From an uncultured Pirellulaceae bacterium (GTDB lineage Bacteria; Planctomycetota; Planctomycetia; Pirellulales; Pirellulaceae), in the NCBI GenBank assembly GCA_937941455.1, contig CALDHM010000055.1:1-45503 (forward strand): 45,503 nucleotides of DNA, written 5' to 3'. Below are positions 27,161 through 35,939 of the stretch, one piece after another. Under the pieces are notes generated by a model. The model worked only from the letters and a program-made list of their open reading frames with translations, ran no database searches and had not been told where the DNA came from. The position numbers and the translations under genes are program-made. Position 1 is the stretch's first letter, and every line of letters starts with the position of its first letter.

Positions 27161-27213
27161 CCTGTCGCGTGGTCTAGGGAAAACAAAGTATTCTCTCGAA
27201 AACACGCGACAGG
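27161..27213. repeat. Perfect 11-bp inverted repeat between convergent genes
   Basis: CCTGTCGCGTG (27161-27171) and CACGCGACAGG (27203-27213) are exact reverse complements, separated by 31 bases of AT-richer sequence. It lies in the 140-base gap between the converging EF-hand and HTTM genes. There is no T tract on either side, so a classical terminator is not supported; a long-loop RNA stem or a protein-binding site is possible. Confidence 0.55.
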
Positions 27214-27258
27214 ATGTTCTGGTCAGGCGACGCTCGCCGAGAGTCAGACTGCGACGAA

Positions 27259-28761
27259 TCAGTGCGGCTGCAGTTGGCTGAGAATCAGCTCATCGGCTTG
27301 AGTCGAATCCGCAGGCCGCGACATGATCGGATGCAGCAAGCATTTGAGTTCGGCACTTGTCAGTGGGAGTACTGAACGAGCGTTCCAGTGCTCGATATGG
27401 TAGGCCAGCAAGCGGTCTTTCACTTTGTCGAGCACCGGATGGCTGTGGTTGTCGGCGCGACATGCTGCCTCCACGAGATTCCAGTGATACCGTCGCCACG
27501 GCTGCGAATAGTTGCGTCGGTAAAGGCTTACTGTTTCGGGTATTCCCCGGGCCGCAGCAAAGAGATCGATGGATTCGCCCGCGGCCGTCGTCCCTTGATA
27601 CTGTAATTCCGGACTCCAACGCGGCGAGCGGGCAAACATCCGGAACTCCTGCACGAACATCGTGGCGCAGCCGAGAGCGTGCCAGCCGCGAAAGCCCCAT
27701 CGCTCAAAATAGTTCGGCGAGACCATCATCACGTTGATCAAGATCATGTAGGCCAGCATCCCTGCCGTGAATAGCCGCCGCGGTAAGGCGACGGCCTGAT
27801 CCCGCGCCGTCGATTGGCGTTTCGTCGGTCCGGAATCAAAAAAATATTTTCCCCCCCACGTTTCATGGGGTACGAAAATCAACCAACTGGTGATTCCTAC
27901 CAGCGAAAAAATTCCGATCGACATCATTAACCAAACGCCCAGATGCAGGCTCAAAAAGAATCCGCAAGTGATGCCGCGCCAGTAATTCGTTCGCCTGGGA
28001 GAAAACAAGAGCAACGGCGCAGCCAATTCGAGAATCAACGTTCCCCAAGTCAACAGCTGCAGGATTGCCGCTGGCCAGGTTGCCACCCAATTCCCCAGCG
28101 GCTTGACGTACATTTTCAGATGCAATGCCCCCCGCAGGGCTTCACCGGAAAGCCAGTCATCATTCAGCTTTGCAATTCCTGCGAACCAGTACATGAAGAC
28201 GACTTGCAGCATGATCCCGACGGTGGCGATACCCGCGACATCATGGGGTGCCTCGCTGTGCCGACCTGCCAGTCGAGCGTCCAGGCTCCACGTGTAACCC
28301 CAGGGCAGAAACAAACACCACGCCAAGAGGCAGCGCAGCATGACATCCCCCCCGGTGGTGATCCAAGGATTGCGCATTTGCAGCGACCAAACCAGGACCA
28401 GGCAGGCAAAGGTCGCAATGCGTGTCCAAAATCCGAACAGCAACGCCAACGCGAAAATCAGATGAACCGTCATCAGGAATCGGACGAACCAAACCTGACC
28501 ACTGGCCGAATAGAGTGTCCAGGCACTTTCGAATCCGATACTGTCCAGCAGTTGGCGGTGCAACTCGTTAGGCAAAACGCCTTGGTCGGAAAAAAATTCA
28601 TCAGCCAACGGTAGATACGAGAGCAATTGGCCAATCATGATCAGGGAAAGGCTAATTCGCAGTGCGGCCAGGGAGCGCACGTCGATCGAAAAGTAGCGAA
28701 CAAGTACGTTGCGGAGATAGGAGAATACGGAATTCACGCGGCTGGCAAGGGAATAGCTCAT
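27259..28761 (-). CDS. HTTM-domain membrane protein (gamma-carboxylase-like)
   Basis: Predicted 500-residue membrane protein. The first 330 residues hold eight or so hydrophobic helices with typical HTTM (horizontally transferred transmembrane) features: RYFSIDVRSLAALRISLSLIMIG, NPWITTGGDVMLRCLLAWCLFLPWG and a conserved YWFAGIAKLNDDWLSGEALRGAL block. HTTM is the fold shared with vitamin K-dependent gamma-carboxylase; bacterial members are mostly uncharacterised. The last 130 residues are soluble and unassigned (EFRMFARSPRWSPELQYQG onward). The start is uncertain: ATG 28761 is chosen, and a TTG at 28806 is possible. It stands alone on its strand between convergent and divergent gaps. Confidence 0.8.
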   Translation of the reverse strand: MSYSLASRVNSVFSYLRNVLVRYFSIDVRSLAALRISLSLIMIGQLLSYLPLADEFFSDQGVLPNELHRQLLDSIGFESAWTLYSASGQVWFVRFLMTVHLIFALALLFGFWTRIATFACLVLVWSLQMRNPWITTGGDVMLRCLLAWCLFLPWGYTWSLDARLAGRHSEAPHDVAGIATVGIMLQVVFMYWFAGIAKLNDDWLSGEALRGALHLKMYVKPLGNWVATWPAAILQLLTWGTLILELAAPLLLFSPRRTNYWRGITCGFFLSLHLGVWLMMSIGIFSLVGITSWLIFVPHETWGGKYFFDSGPTKRQSTARDQAVALPRRLFTAGMLAYMILINVMMVSPNYFERWGFRGWHALGCATMFVQEFRMFARSPRWSPELQYQGTTAAGESIDLFAAARGIPETVSLYRRNYSQPWRRYHWNLVEAACRADNHSHPVLDKVKDRLLAYHIEHWNARSVLPLTSAELKCLLHPIMSRPADSTQADELILSQLQPH

Positions 28762-29204
28762 TGGAATCGAAGAGGGGGAAAAGGGGTGTTCCCCCTTGTG
28801 CTGCAACGTCCGCAGCCTTAACGAGGTGGCCTCTGTCGCTCAACCTCAAAACTCGCTGCGGATCATGGCAGCCTAACATGTTGGCTTTAGGCGAGCGGCA
28901 GAAACGTAGCTACCGTTGCCGGGTGGTAGATACCAAGCGAGATCACCGCCGGGCTACGGTAGCTACGGTAACTTTTCAATTGCCGCTTGTCATGGTGTCC
29001 CGTTGTTGCTTCATTGAGTGGCATCATGAAGGCCAACGACACCGCGTGGAAACGATGATGCAGGTTGGTTCGGCTTGACCCTTGGCGACAGGCCTGATTG
29101 GATGCCGCAAACACGATTCATCCTCTCCGCTACGTTAAGAATATCGGAAGTGGCGCGGGCCGCCAAGTGAAAATCCGCTGAAATATTGCCAACCACTGCT
29201 GGGA
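28762..29204. other. Intergenic region carrying repeat copy B
   Basis: 443 bases between two leftward genes. It contains the ~85-bp dispersed repeat (28884-28970) and otherwise no credible coding sequence. It must also contain the promoter of the HTTM gene. Beyond the repeat I see nothing specific. Confidence 0.35.
28884..28970 (-). repeat. ~85-bp dispersed repeat, copy B
   Basis: The reverse complement of this block aligns along its whole length with 4012-4097. The shared order is TACCGT-GCTACCGT-GCC, GGCGGTGATCT, GGTATCTA, CCGGC-A-GGTAGCTA and TCTGCCG-TCGCC-AAA. Differences are scattered substitutions, as in a diverged repeat family rather than a recent duplication. It lies upstream of the HTTM gene. 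Confidence 0.7.
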
Positions 29205-31385
29205 TCAGAACGCCGCAAGGGTTTCCTCTCGCCCCGATGCCGGGTTGGCGTCTTTGCGGCAGCCGATTGCCAGCTGCATGGTCGTGGACCATTCCCCGTC
29301 GGCATCCGCCTGCAGAACCCAATGGGGCTGCACGACGACCGATTGGTGAACCAGCTCGAATCCGGATTCCGACTGACTCACCGCCTGAATCGGAAATGCC
29401 CATATCCCGGTGGCATCTTTGAGCGACAGTTTAAGGTGCAACCCTAGCCATTCGTCATACAACTGCAGCTCCGATGCTTGCGGTAGGTCGAGCACGGCGC
29501 CGAGCTGCCCCAAGCGCTCTCCCTGATTGTTCGCGAAGTAGCGATCGTCCTGACCATCGGGCAAGCCCGCGAAATTGAACTCGACTCCCAACTGCCAACG
29601 CGAATGGGGCGGCAGGCCGGCAAGGAGATAAGCGATTTCCAAGAGATTGCATCCGGCGTTCAGCGTGACGCCTTTGGTGACCTTTACCGCGTGGCCGTCG
29701 ACCAGGCCACTGCGGGCCAGCATGATTTGAATACGCTCGGGATTGCGGCGGATGGTGGCCTTGTATTGCCCCTCGGAGAAATCGCCCCAATCGATGGCTG
29801 TACCTCGCCGCACGCGATCGAGCGTTTCATCGATAGCCCAAAAACGATCCACTAGCGACTTGCGGGTGCGGTTGTCAACCTGCAAGAACGACGCGAGATC
29901 ATCGCGTTTCAGTACGACGCGATCGTGAATGCTGGCCGCACCATGGTTACTATCGTGTTGCCGCTGAGACTCCGTAATTTTGCGATGATAAGCCTCGCGG
30001 CGGCGCGGCATCGTGGCCAGCAGGTTGTGACCGTTTTTTCTCACGTCCAGTTCATAGATTTCCCCGCCATGCTGGGGCGAGATCCAAACCGCCAGTTGAT
30101 CATTGGCAAGTTGAATCTCTTGTTCACCGTCAAAGTTGTAATCCGTCGCCGCTACCTCGATCCACGGCCTGTGCGGTTTGGACCAACTCAACAGCACGTT
30201 TTCAGCGGCGATCAAGTTCTGGTAGACCGCGTTGCGGAGGTGGGGGAGGTAGACGCCACCGAATGCTCCGTGCCAATAGCTGCAATTACATTGCCCCTGA
30301 TACAGCCATTGGCGGGCCTGTCGCAGCACGTCGGCGGGGCAGCCTTGCCGCGCGGCATCCTCGAGCTTGTTGCTGACGACCATCATCCGGGCGTACATTT
30401 CATTGGATTCGGGGTACTTCACCTTGAAGTTCCGCCAGTAACCGCCACGGATGAAATTTTTCAATTCGGGCCAGCGCGGATCATGTTCGAGGTCATGAAT
30501 GAGGTCTTGCTGGACAAGTTGTCGTTCGACCGGCAAGGCCCATTCGGTCATTTCGCGATAGCTGGCGTCCGGCAAATAAATCTTCCCGGCTGGCGGGCAT
30601 TGTTCCACCGCCTCAGCCATCGTCAATGTCTTGAGCCAATCGGAATTTTGCGTCAGGCTCTCGAAGAATTTACGTAACCAGCCGTCCTCGTAGACATGTT
30701 TCTTGGTCTCAGGCCAGGTTCCAAACTTTTCTCCATCGTCGCCGAAGGTGATCACGCAACCAGGGAATCGTTGACCCATTTCATGGCAGTAAGCGATGGT
30801 TTCCAGTGGGTCGCAGAAGGGAATGAGATACCGCAGTTTTTCGCTGCCCGGAAACACCCGCAGGATCTGACCCTGGTCCTCGGTGACGTAGTAGCCATGC
30901 AATTGGTCGTCGGTCAAGCCGGCGCAGCGGAAGTGAAAATCGTCGAGCACCGTGTACTCGATGCCGGCCGCCGCCAGGTCGCTGGTCAAGCATGATTCCC
31001 AAATGCGTTCGGGCATCCACATTCCTTGGACCTTCGTCGCCAGGCGACGTTCGAGCCAACGCGTGAAGCTCGTGATTTGCCCCACGCGATCTCGGGCGGG
31101 AATCATCGTGAGGATCGGCTCGTAGAAGGCTCCCCCGATGATTTCGATGCGGCCGTGGGCCGCCAGTACCGCCAGGCGGTCGAGATACTCCGGGTGATGC
31201 TCGTCGAGCCATTGCATAAGGCAACCGCTGGTGTGCAACGAAAACTTCAGTTGCGAATAAGACTCGAACACTTCGAGAAACGGCAGGTAGCTGTCCTCAT
31301 AAGCCTGCGCAAAAACATTCTCGAAATTGCCGATCGGCTGGTGATTGTGCAGCACCAAACACAAATTGACCTGTCCCAAACTCAT
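29205..31385 (-). CDS. GH57 alpha-glucan glycosyl hydrolase / 4-alpha-glucanotransferase
   Basis: Predicted 726-residue cytoplasmic enzyme acting on alpha-1,4-glucans. The GH57 conserved regions are in order: HNHQP (residues 13-17), GGAFYEP (84-90), WMPERIWE with the nucleophile E126, and FGDDGEKFG with the acid/base Asp at 216/217. These positions agree closely with the Thermococcus 4-alpha-glucanotransferase (E123, D214). The C-terminal half fits the DUF1925/DUF1926 domains of that subfamily. The ATG at 31385 is chosen because AGGAAA precedes it; the longer frame starts at a TTG. It lies 287 bases downstream of the GalT-like/glycogen synthase pair, same strand, suggesting glycogen remodelling. 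Confidence 0.88.
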   Translation of the reverse strand: MSLGQVNLCLVLHNHQPIGNFENVFAQAYEDSYLPFLEVFESYSQLKFSLHTSGCLMQWLDEHHPEYLDRLAVLAAHGRIEIIGGAFYEPILTMIPARDRVGQITSFTRWLERRLATKVQGMWMPERIWESCLTSDLAAAGIEYTVLDDFHFRCAGLTDDQLHGYYVTEDQGQILRVFPGSEKLRYLIPFCDPLETIAYCHEMGQRFPGCVITFGDDGEKFGTWPETKKHVYEDGWLRKFFESLTQNSDWLKTLTMAEAVEQCPPAGKIYLPDASYREMTEWALPVERQLVQQDLIHDLEHDPRWPELKNFIRGGYWRNFKVKYPESNEMYARMMVVSNKLEDAARQGCPADVLRQARQWLYQGQCNCSYWHGAFGGVYLPHLRNAVYQNLIAAENVLLSWSKPHRPWIEVAATDYNFDGEQEIQLANDQLAVWISPQHGGEIYELDVRKNGHNLLATMPRRREAYHRKITESQRQHDSNHGAASIHDRVVLKRDDLASFLQVDNRTRKSLVDRFWAIDETLDRVRRGTAIDWGDFSEGQYKATIRRNPERIQIMLARSGLVDGHAVKVTKGVTLNAGCNLLEIAYLLAGLPPHSRWQLGVEFNFAGLPDGQDDRYFANNQGERLGQLGAVLDLPQASELQLYDEWLGLHLKLSLKDATGIWAFPIQAVSQSESGFELVHQSVVVQPHWVLQADADGEWSTTMQLAIGCRKDANPASGREETLAAF

Positions 31386-31672
31386 TCTAGGTTTCCTCAA
31401 ATTCAGCCAATCGACCTTCGCGAAGACCCCGCTATCTTTTGGCGAGCTAGGGATTTCGTCAAGCTCAAATTGCAAACGCTTGTGGAGAAAATCAATCGTG
31501 TGCTGTAGCGAACAGGGGAGCCAGCAAGCTGAACTGAGCGCTCAAAAATTTTTGTCCCGCGATTTTCCCGCTGCAGCGTCAAGATTCCCAGGCGATCGAT
31601 TCTAGCCCGCAAAGTTTGACCAAAGGACGCGACTTCGCAGGACCCCAGGAATTGAACCAGGCCTGAACCGGA

Positions 31673-32662
31673 TTAGACCTTCAGCTGCCGCGCGGCTGTT
31701 TCCGGGGCGACGGGATTGACCCAAATGTCTGTGCCCATTTCGTAGCCTGCTGTTTTGGAAACACGGGGTACGATTTCGATGAACCAATGATCGGCCTGCG
31801 CGCTGGAAAAGGGGAGTTGGTGCAGCATCCAGTTGTAGGCAGGTTTGCTGAGCAGCCGCTCGATGCGATCGACATAAAATTGACTGAGCTCGGCGATTTG
31901 GCGCAAATGATCGATCGGCACTTGCCAAATGGGACGGATGCATTGTCGCGGCACGATCCAGACCTGGAAGGCCATGCGGCTGGCGAACGGGCAAAACATT
32001 AGGAAGTCATCGGTTTCCCGAACGAGCCGGACCTGCTCTCGCCGCTCGAAATCGATTACCTCACCCATCAGCGATCGGCCGCTGGATCGCCCAGCACCGA
32101 ATCGCTCTGCGCGACCTTGCAACGCGGTCGTCGTCACGGGTGAACCGATCATTTGAAAATGGATGTGGGCGATCGAAGCTCCGGCGTCATACCGGCAATT
32201 GACGAACAACATCGCGTGCTCGATCACACCCCGCTGGGCCTTGTCCTCCAACCGGTATTGAGCCGCTCGCAAAGCCGTCGTCATTTCCTCGACGGTCAGT
32301 TCGGCCAAACTGTCGACGTGCCGCGGTGTGGGGATGATCAACTCCTGGTCGCCGAGGCGCATCGAACGCAGAAACGGTCCGATGGCGGCCGTGCCAGGGG
32401 ACGGGCCGCCGACATACGTCGGAAATTTGTTCGGAATCACGCGGGCCAGCCAATGGCCATTCTGCTCGTGCTCCAGCCGCCGGGCTTGGCCATCCAGGGC
32501 CAGAATCGTCGGCGGCGTTTCTAATTCATTTCCCAGACAAAAGGGGCAGATCAATTGCTTGAGGCTTTGTTCGATCGGTACGAACTCGATCGGTCGTTCA
32601 CGCCGGACTTCTGAGATCGCCGTCCAAACGTCGAAAACGGGATCGTACCGCAGGTCAGACAT
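31673..32662 (-). CDS. GalT-like nucleotidyltransferase (galactose-1-phosphate uridylyltransferase family)
   Basis: Predicted 329-residue HIT-superfamily transferase. The catalytic motif is AHIHFQM (HxHxQ) preceded by NCRYDAGASI, as in GalT, where the second His carries the nucleotide. A zinc-site CPFCLGNE lies near residue 40. The family exchanges nucleotides between sugar-1-phosphates; some members with relaxed specificity are ADP-glucose or UDP-sugar phosphorylases. Its ATG overlaps the end of the glycogen synthase gene by eight bases, and no galactose genes are nearby, so a role in ADP-/UDP-glucose metabolism is a reasonable inference. Leloir-pathway GalT remains the default annotation. 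Confidence 0.85.
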   Translation of the reverse strand: MSDLRYDPVFDVWTAISEVRRERPIEFVPIEQSLKQLICPFCLGNELETPPTILALDGQARRLEHEQNGHWLARVIPNKFPTYVGGPSPGTAAIGPFLRSMRLGDQELIIPTPRHVDSLAELTVEEMTTALRAAQYRLEDKAQRGVIEHAMLFVNCRYDAGASIAHIHFQMIGSPVTTTALQGRAERFGAGRSSGRSLMGEVIDFERREQVRLVRETDDFLMFCPFASRMAFQVWIVPRQCIRPIWQVPIDHLRQIAELSQFYVDRIERLLSKPAYNWMLHQLPFSSAQADHWFIEIVPRVSKTAGYEMGTDIWVNPVAPETAARQLKV

Positions 32663-34148
32663 GTTGCCGTTCTGCTCGAAAAAGCGTGATGGTGCGCTCG
32701 TACAACTCGGCGTACTTCCGAGCGCTCTGGCTCCACGACCAATCGCTGGTCATCCCCCGTTCCACCAACCGTTGCCAAACATCCGGCTTCGACTGGTAGG
32801 TCCACACGGCCCGCGCGAGCGATTGCTCGAGCGCTTGAGGCAAAAAGGCGTTGAACGAAAACCCGTTGGCCGTGCCACGCTCGAGCGTAGCGTCGTTCGT
32901 GTCAACGACCGTATCGGCCAAGCCGCCGGTTCGCCGCACGACGGGGACGGTGCCGTAGGCCATGCTGTACATTTGGTTGAGCCCGCAGGGCTCGTACTGG
33001 CTGGGCATCAAAAATAGATCGGCACCGGCCTCGATCAGGTGGGCCAAGGGCTCTGAGAATGACAGATTGATTCCCAGTTTATCCGAGTGCTTGTTCCGCA
33101 ACGCCGCGACGGCCGACTCGTATTCCGGTTGACCGGTTCCCAGTACTACCCACTGTGCATCGATCGTGGCGAGCCAATGTTGCATTACGGGCATGATCAA
33201 GCTCCAACCTTTCTGGCTGGCCATGCGGCCGACGATCCCGATCAGAGGGATCTTCGGGTCGACCTTCAGCCCCATCTGCTGCTGTAGTGTGGCCTTGTTT
33301 TTCGCCTTGCCCTCGCGCCAATTCTCCAAATCGTAATTCATCGACAGGTGGGGGTCGGTTCGCGGATTCCAGGCGCGAGTATCGATGCCATTGAGGATCC
33401 CCGACAACACGCCGGCCCGGTGCTGTAAGGCACCCTCCAGGCCGTAGCCCTGTTCGGACGTTTGAATTTCCAACGCATAAGTCGGACTTACCGTATTGAT
33501 GGCGTCGGCAAAGGCGATGCCCGATTTGAGCAAATTCAACTGGCCGTAGAACTCCATCTGCCGCCAATTGAAGTATTTCCAATCGAGGCCAGTTAGCAGC
33601 ATATCCCAATGCCAAAACCGGCCTTGGTACGCCAGATTGTGAATCGTTAGCAGCGACGGGATGTTCTCGTAGGGGGACGTCGCATCCAACTCGCATTTGA
33701 GGTACACCGGCAGCAGGGCCGTCTGCCAGTCATTGGCGTGGATCAAGTCGATTTCTAAATCGAGCAAGCGAATGGCCTCGAGCACCGCGCGGCAGAAGAA
33801 AACGAAGCGCTCGCAATTGTCCGGATAATCGCTGCCGTTCTCGCCGTAGAGTTGCTGCCGATCGAAATACGGTTCGTTTTCCACCAAGTACACCACGACT
33901 TGGCTATCGGGCAGGCGGCTTTCGAGCAGTCGCCCCGTGACCAATTTCGAGCCCACGGGCACCGCCAATTGAACCGACGTCGCCGTGATGGGGACCGGTG
34001 CTCGGCGAACCGATCGATAGGCCGGCAAAAAGACGACGACTTCATGCCCCAGCCGCTCGAGTTCGCGGGGCAGAGTTCCACACACATCCGCCAATCCGCC
34101 AGTCTTGGCAATCGGTTCGACTTCGCTGGACGCCAACAAAATTTTCAT
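32655..34148 (-). CDS. glgA: Glycogen synthase (GT5)
   Basis: Predicted 497-residue glucosyltransferase extending alpha-1,4-glucan from ADP-glucose. The N-terminal MKILLASSEVEPIAKTGGLADVCGTLP holds the KTGGL nucleotide-sugar loop. The C-terminal Rossmann half has EPCGLNQMYSMAYGTVPVVRRTGGLADTV, the conserved acceptor/donor region with its catalytic Glu. Length fits the family. The ATG at 34148 is used, with AGGAACG upstream; the frame is open further 5' but that part is not family-like. It overlaps the GalT-like gene by eight bases, so the two are translated together. A glgC-type ADP-glucose pyrophosphorylase is not in the window. Confidence 0.93.
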   Translation of the reverse strand: MKILLASSEVEPIAKTGGLADVCGTLPRELERLGHEVVVFLPAYRSVRRAPVPITATSVQLAVPVGSKLVTGRLLESRLPDSQVVVYLVENEPYFDRQQLYGENGSDYPDNCERFVFFCRAVLEAIRLLDLEIDLIHANDWQTALLPVYLKCELDATSPYENIPSLLTIHNLAYQGRFWHWDMLLTGLDWKYFNWRQMEFYGQLNLLKSGIAFADAINTVSPTYALEIQTSEQGYGLEGALQHRAGVLSGILNGIDTRAWNPRTDPHLSMNYDLENWREGKAKNKATLQQQMGLKVDPKIPLIGIVGRMASQKGWSLIMPVMQHWLATIDAQWVVLGTGQPEYESAVAALRNKHSDKLGINLSFSEPLAHLIEAGADLFLMPSQYEPCGLNQMYSMAYGTVPVVRRTGGLADTVVDTNDATLERGTANGFSFNAFLPQALEQSLARAVWTYQSKPDVWQRLVERGMTSDWSWSQSARKYAELYERTITLFRAERQHV

Positions 34149-34295
34149 GGCTCGTTCCTGTTGCTCGTCATCCCTCTCCGGCCGACACGAGAAACTACGC
34201 TGTATGCTCCTCAATTCTAGCCCGCCAGGCTGCCAAATCCTAGGGACCGACCGACGCGGCCGCGCCACTGGCAACTCGGGCTATTTGCGCGCTTG

Positions 34296-35138
34296 CTACG
34301 CCGATCCTTGCATCGATGCGATCGCGGCCTGCAATTCGCGCGGCCATTGATCCGACGGCTTGGTCAGACGAAGGTAGGGACTCGCCAGCCTCCCACGCAA
34401 CGGGCCGAACTCCGCATGGTCGACCACTGTCAGACGTGCCGCGAGCGAATACGGCCTGATGTCCTCGGCGGCAGGAACCAGCGCGACGTGATAAGCGGCA
34501 GTCTCAGCCGCCACACGTTCAAGCTCGATGTGCGGAGGCGGCAAACTCAATCGACTCGGTTCGATCCATCGGAACGTTCTTCCATGCTCCGCCGCAAGTT
34601 GCTCGACGACGCCGCGCGCTGCAACCCGATCCTCCGTCCACCAGACGATTTGCGGAGGTCGCGCCGACACCAGATTCCGCAAGGTCGCCAAACTCATGCC
34701 GGTGATCGGTTCGATCAATTCCGCGCCGATCTCGCAGGCTGGATCGAGGACGAAGCGTCGAAACGTCATCCGCGGATGCGGGACGCAGACGACTGCCGTG
34801 TCGACGATCACGTCGTCGAAGAGCAGCAAATCGAGATCGACGCTCCGCGGACCCCAGCGAACCTTTCGCGTTCGACCGCTGCGCTGCTCGACGTCGTGCA
34901 GCACTTGCATCGTTTCCTCGAGACGACGGCGGGTGCGAATGCGGATCGCCCCGTTTTGAAAATCAGCTTGGCCAGCTGGACCTCCGACCGCCTTCGTCCT
35001 CCACAAGCGGCTGACCGCTTCGATCGCCAGGCCCGCGCGGTCCAGTGCCGCGATGGCGCGATGGAATTCTCGCTGCGGATCGCCCGCATTGCCTCCGAAG
35101 GCGATCAGAGCGGTCGTCGTGGAATGGAGATCGGGCAT
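34296..35138 (-). CDS. folK: HPPK (folate pathway pyrophosphokinase) with ~115-residue C-terminal extension
   Basis: Predicted 280-residue protein. Residues 1-160 are 2-amino-4-hydroxy-6-hydroxymethyldihydropteridine pyrophosphokinase: ALIAFGGNAGDPQREF, the signature RWGPRSVDLDLLLFDD with its metal-binding Asp pair, and VPHPRMTFRRFVLDPACEIG. FolK proteins normally stop near 160-170 residues. Here about 115 more follow (from about PPQIVWWTEDRVAAR to the end), predicted soluble, that I cannot assign; they are not HPPS (FolP) or FolB. The gene is 147 bases upstream of glgA on the same strand. Confidence 0.9.
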   Translation of the reverse strand: MPDLHSTTTALIAFGGNAGDPQREFHRAIAALDRAGLAIEAVSRLWRTKAVGGPAGQADFQNGAIRIRTRRRLEETMQVLHDVEQRSGRTRKVRWGPRSVDLDLLLFDDVIVDTAVVCVPHPRMTFRRFVLDPACEIGAELIEPITGMSLATLRNLVSARPPQIVWWTEDRVAARGVVEQLAAEHGRTFRWIEPSRLSLPPPHIELERVAAETAAYHVALVPAAEDIRPYSLAARLTVVDHAEFGPLRGRLASPYLRLTKPSDQWPRELQAAIASMQGSA

Positions 35139-35636
35139 GACTTATCCACTGCGACTCGAGGGGTGGAAATCGTGACAACGACCGTCGCGCACCGCCTCCA
35201 TTCGCGACCGCGTGTCGGCTCGACCGGCGGAGCTCTTGGACATCGCCGACAACGAAAAAAGGCGTCCGGCATCGTGCCGCAACGCCCTTGGTTCGAACAA
35301 GGCCATGAATAACGCAGCCCGCCCGAAAATAAAACTGACAGTGCTTCTTTTTCTTCGTCCTGGTTTCGTGCCGATCAAGCCCCGTTATGAAAACGCACCT
35401 CCAGTCGCCGGCTTACTCCTCCCGTTTGATCGACCAAAGCACCAAATGAAAAGTCGGGTGAGGATTCAATTCCAAGTCATTCAAAATTCTGTTCGAATGC
35501 TCGACTGTCGCAATCCCTCGGTCGCCGCCACCCATTTTTCTCCCGTGAATCATTTGGCCATCGAGCCTCCTGAGCATGTCGCAGCCGAGGAGCTGCGGCA
35601 ATCACCCGATCGCCTTGCCTTCGTGGCATGAGGCGT

Positions 35637-35665
35637 AATTTTGCAATGGCCGCAGGGGGTGTCAA
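35637..35665 (-). promoter_or_regulatory. Putative sigma70-like promoter (leftward)
   Basis: On the minus strand TTGACA (35665-35660) is followed after 17 bases by AAAATT (35642-35637), in the context TTGCAAAATT. The -35 box is perfect and the -10 box weak. It points toward folK, nearly 500 bases away. Confidence 0.3.
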
Positions 35666-35745
35666 CAGTTGCTTGCAAATTTTTTTTAACAGAGCAGCAA
35701 AATCGCTGTTGCCTACTTGAAAACGAAAATTTTTTTGGCCAGCAC

Positions 35746-35773
35746 TTGACAACGCGGTCTTCGTCGCAAAATC
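35746..35773 (+). promoter_or_regulatory. Putative sigma70-like promoter (rightward)
   Basis: TTGACA (35746-35751) is followed after 16 bases by AAAATC (35768-35773) in the context TCGCAAAATC, mirroring the leftward site. It points toward def-fmt. Confidence 0.3.
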
Positions 35774-35939
35774 TTCGACGCTCATCGCCGAATTTTCTTC
35801 CACGACGGCGCGTGGGCTACCGATCGGATCGCGAAAAAAAAATTTTTTTTGGCCCGGTTAGATAGGTCTGGATGAATCGCAGCGGCCTTTTATGATAAGC
35901 TCATGTTATCAATTCACTGGCCCGCCGGGAGCGCGACCG

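Larger units (their letters stand above)
35139..35939. other. Divergent intergenic region with A/T homopolymers and promoter-like sites
   Basis: About 800 bases between folK (leftward) and def (rightward). The centre, about 35680-35860, is strikingly AT-rich, with runs such as AAATTTTTTTTAAC, GAAAATTTTTTTGG and AAAAAAAAATTTTTTTT. It contains two promoter-like sequences facing away from each other (35637-35665 and 35746-35773) and a TATGAT at 35891 near def. Short open frames on both strands are unconvincing; a small RNA or small gene from the leftward promoter is possible. Confidence 0.35.

Noticed and set aside
34293-35312. 339-codon plus-strand open frame over folK
   Set aside because: It lies opposite the FolK gene, whose signature motifs are unmistakable. 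The plus-strand translation is Arg/Asp-rich without any motif.
35413-35803. Overlapping short minus-strand frames downstream of the leftward promoter-like site
   Set aside because: No clear ribosome site, conserved motif or sensible composition, so I do not call a gene, although a transcript from here remains possible.
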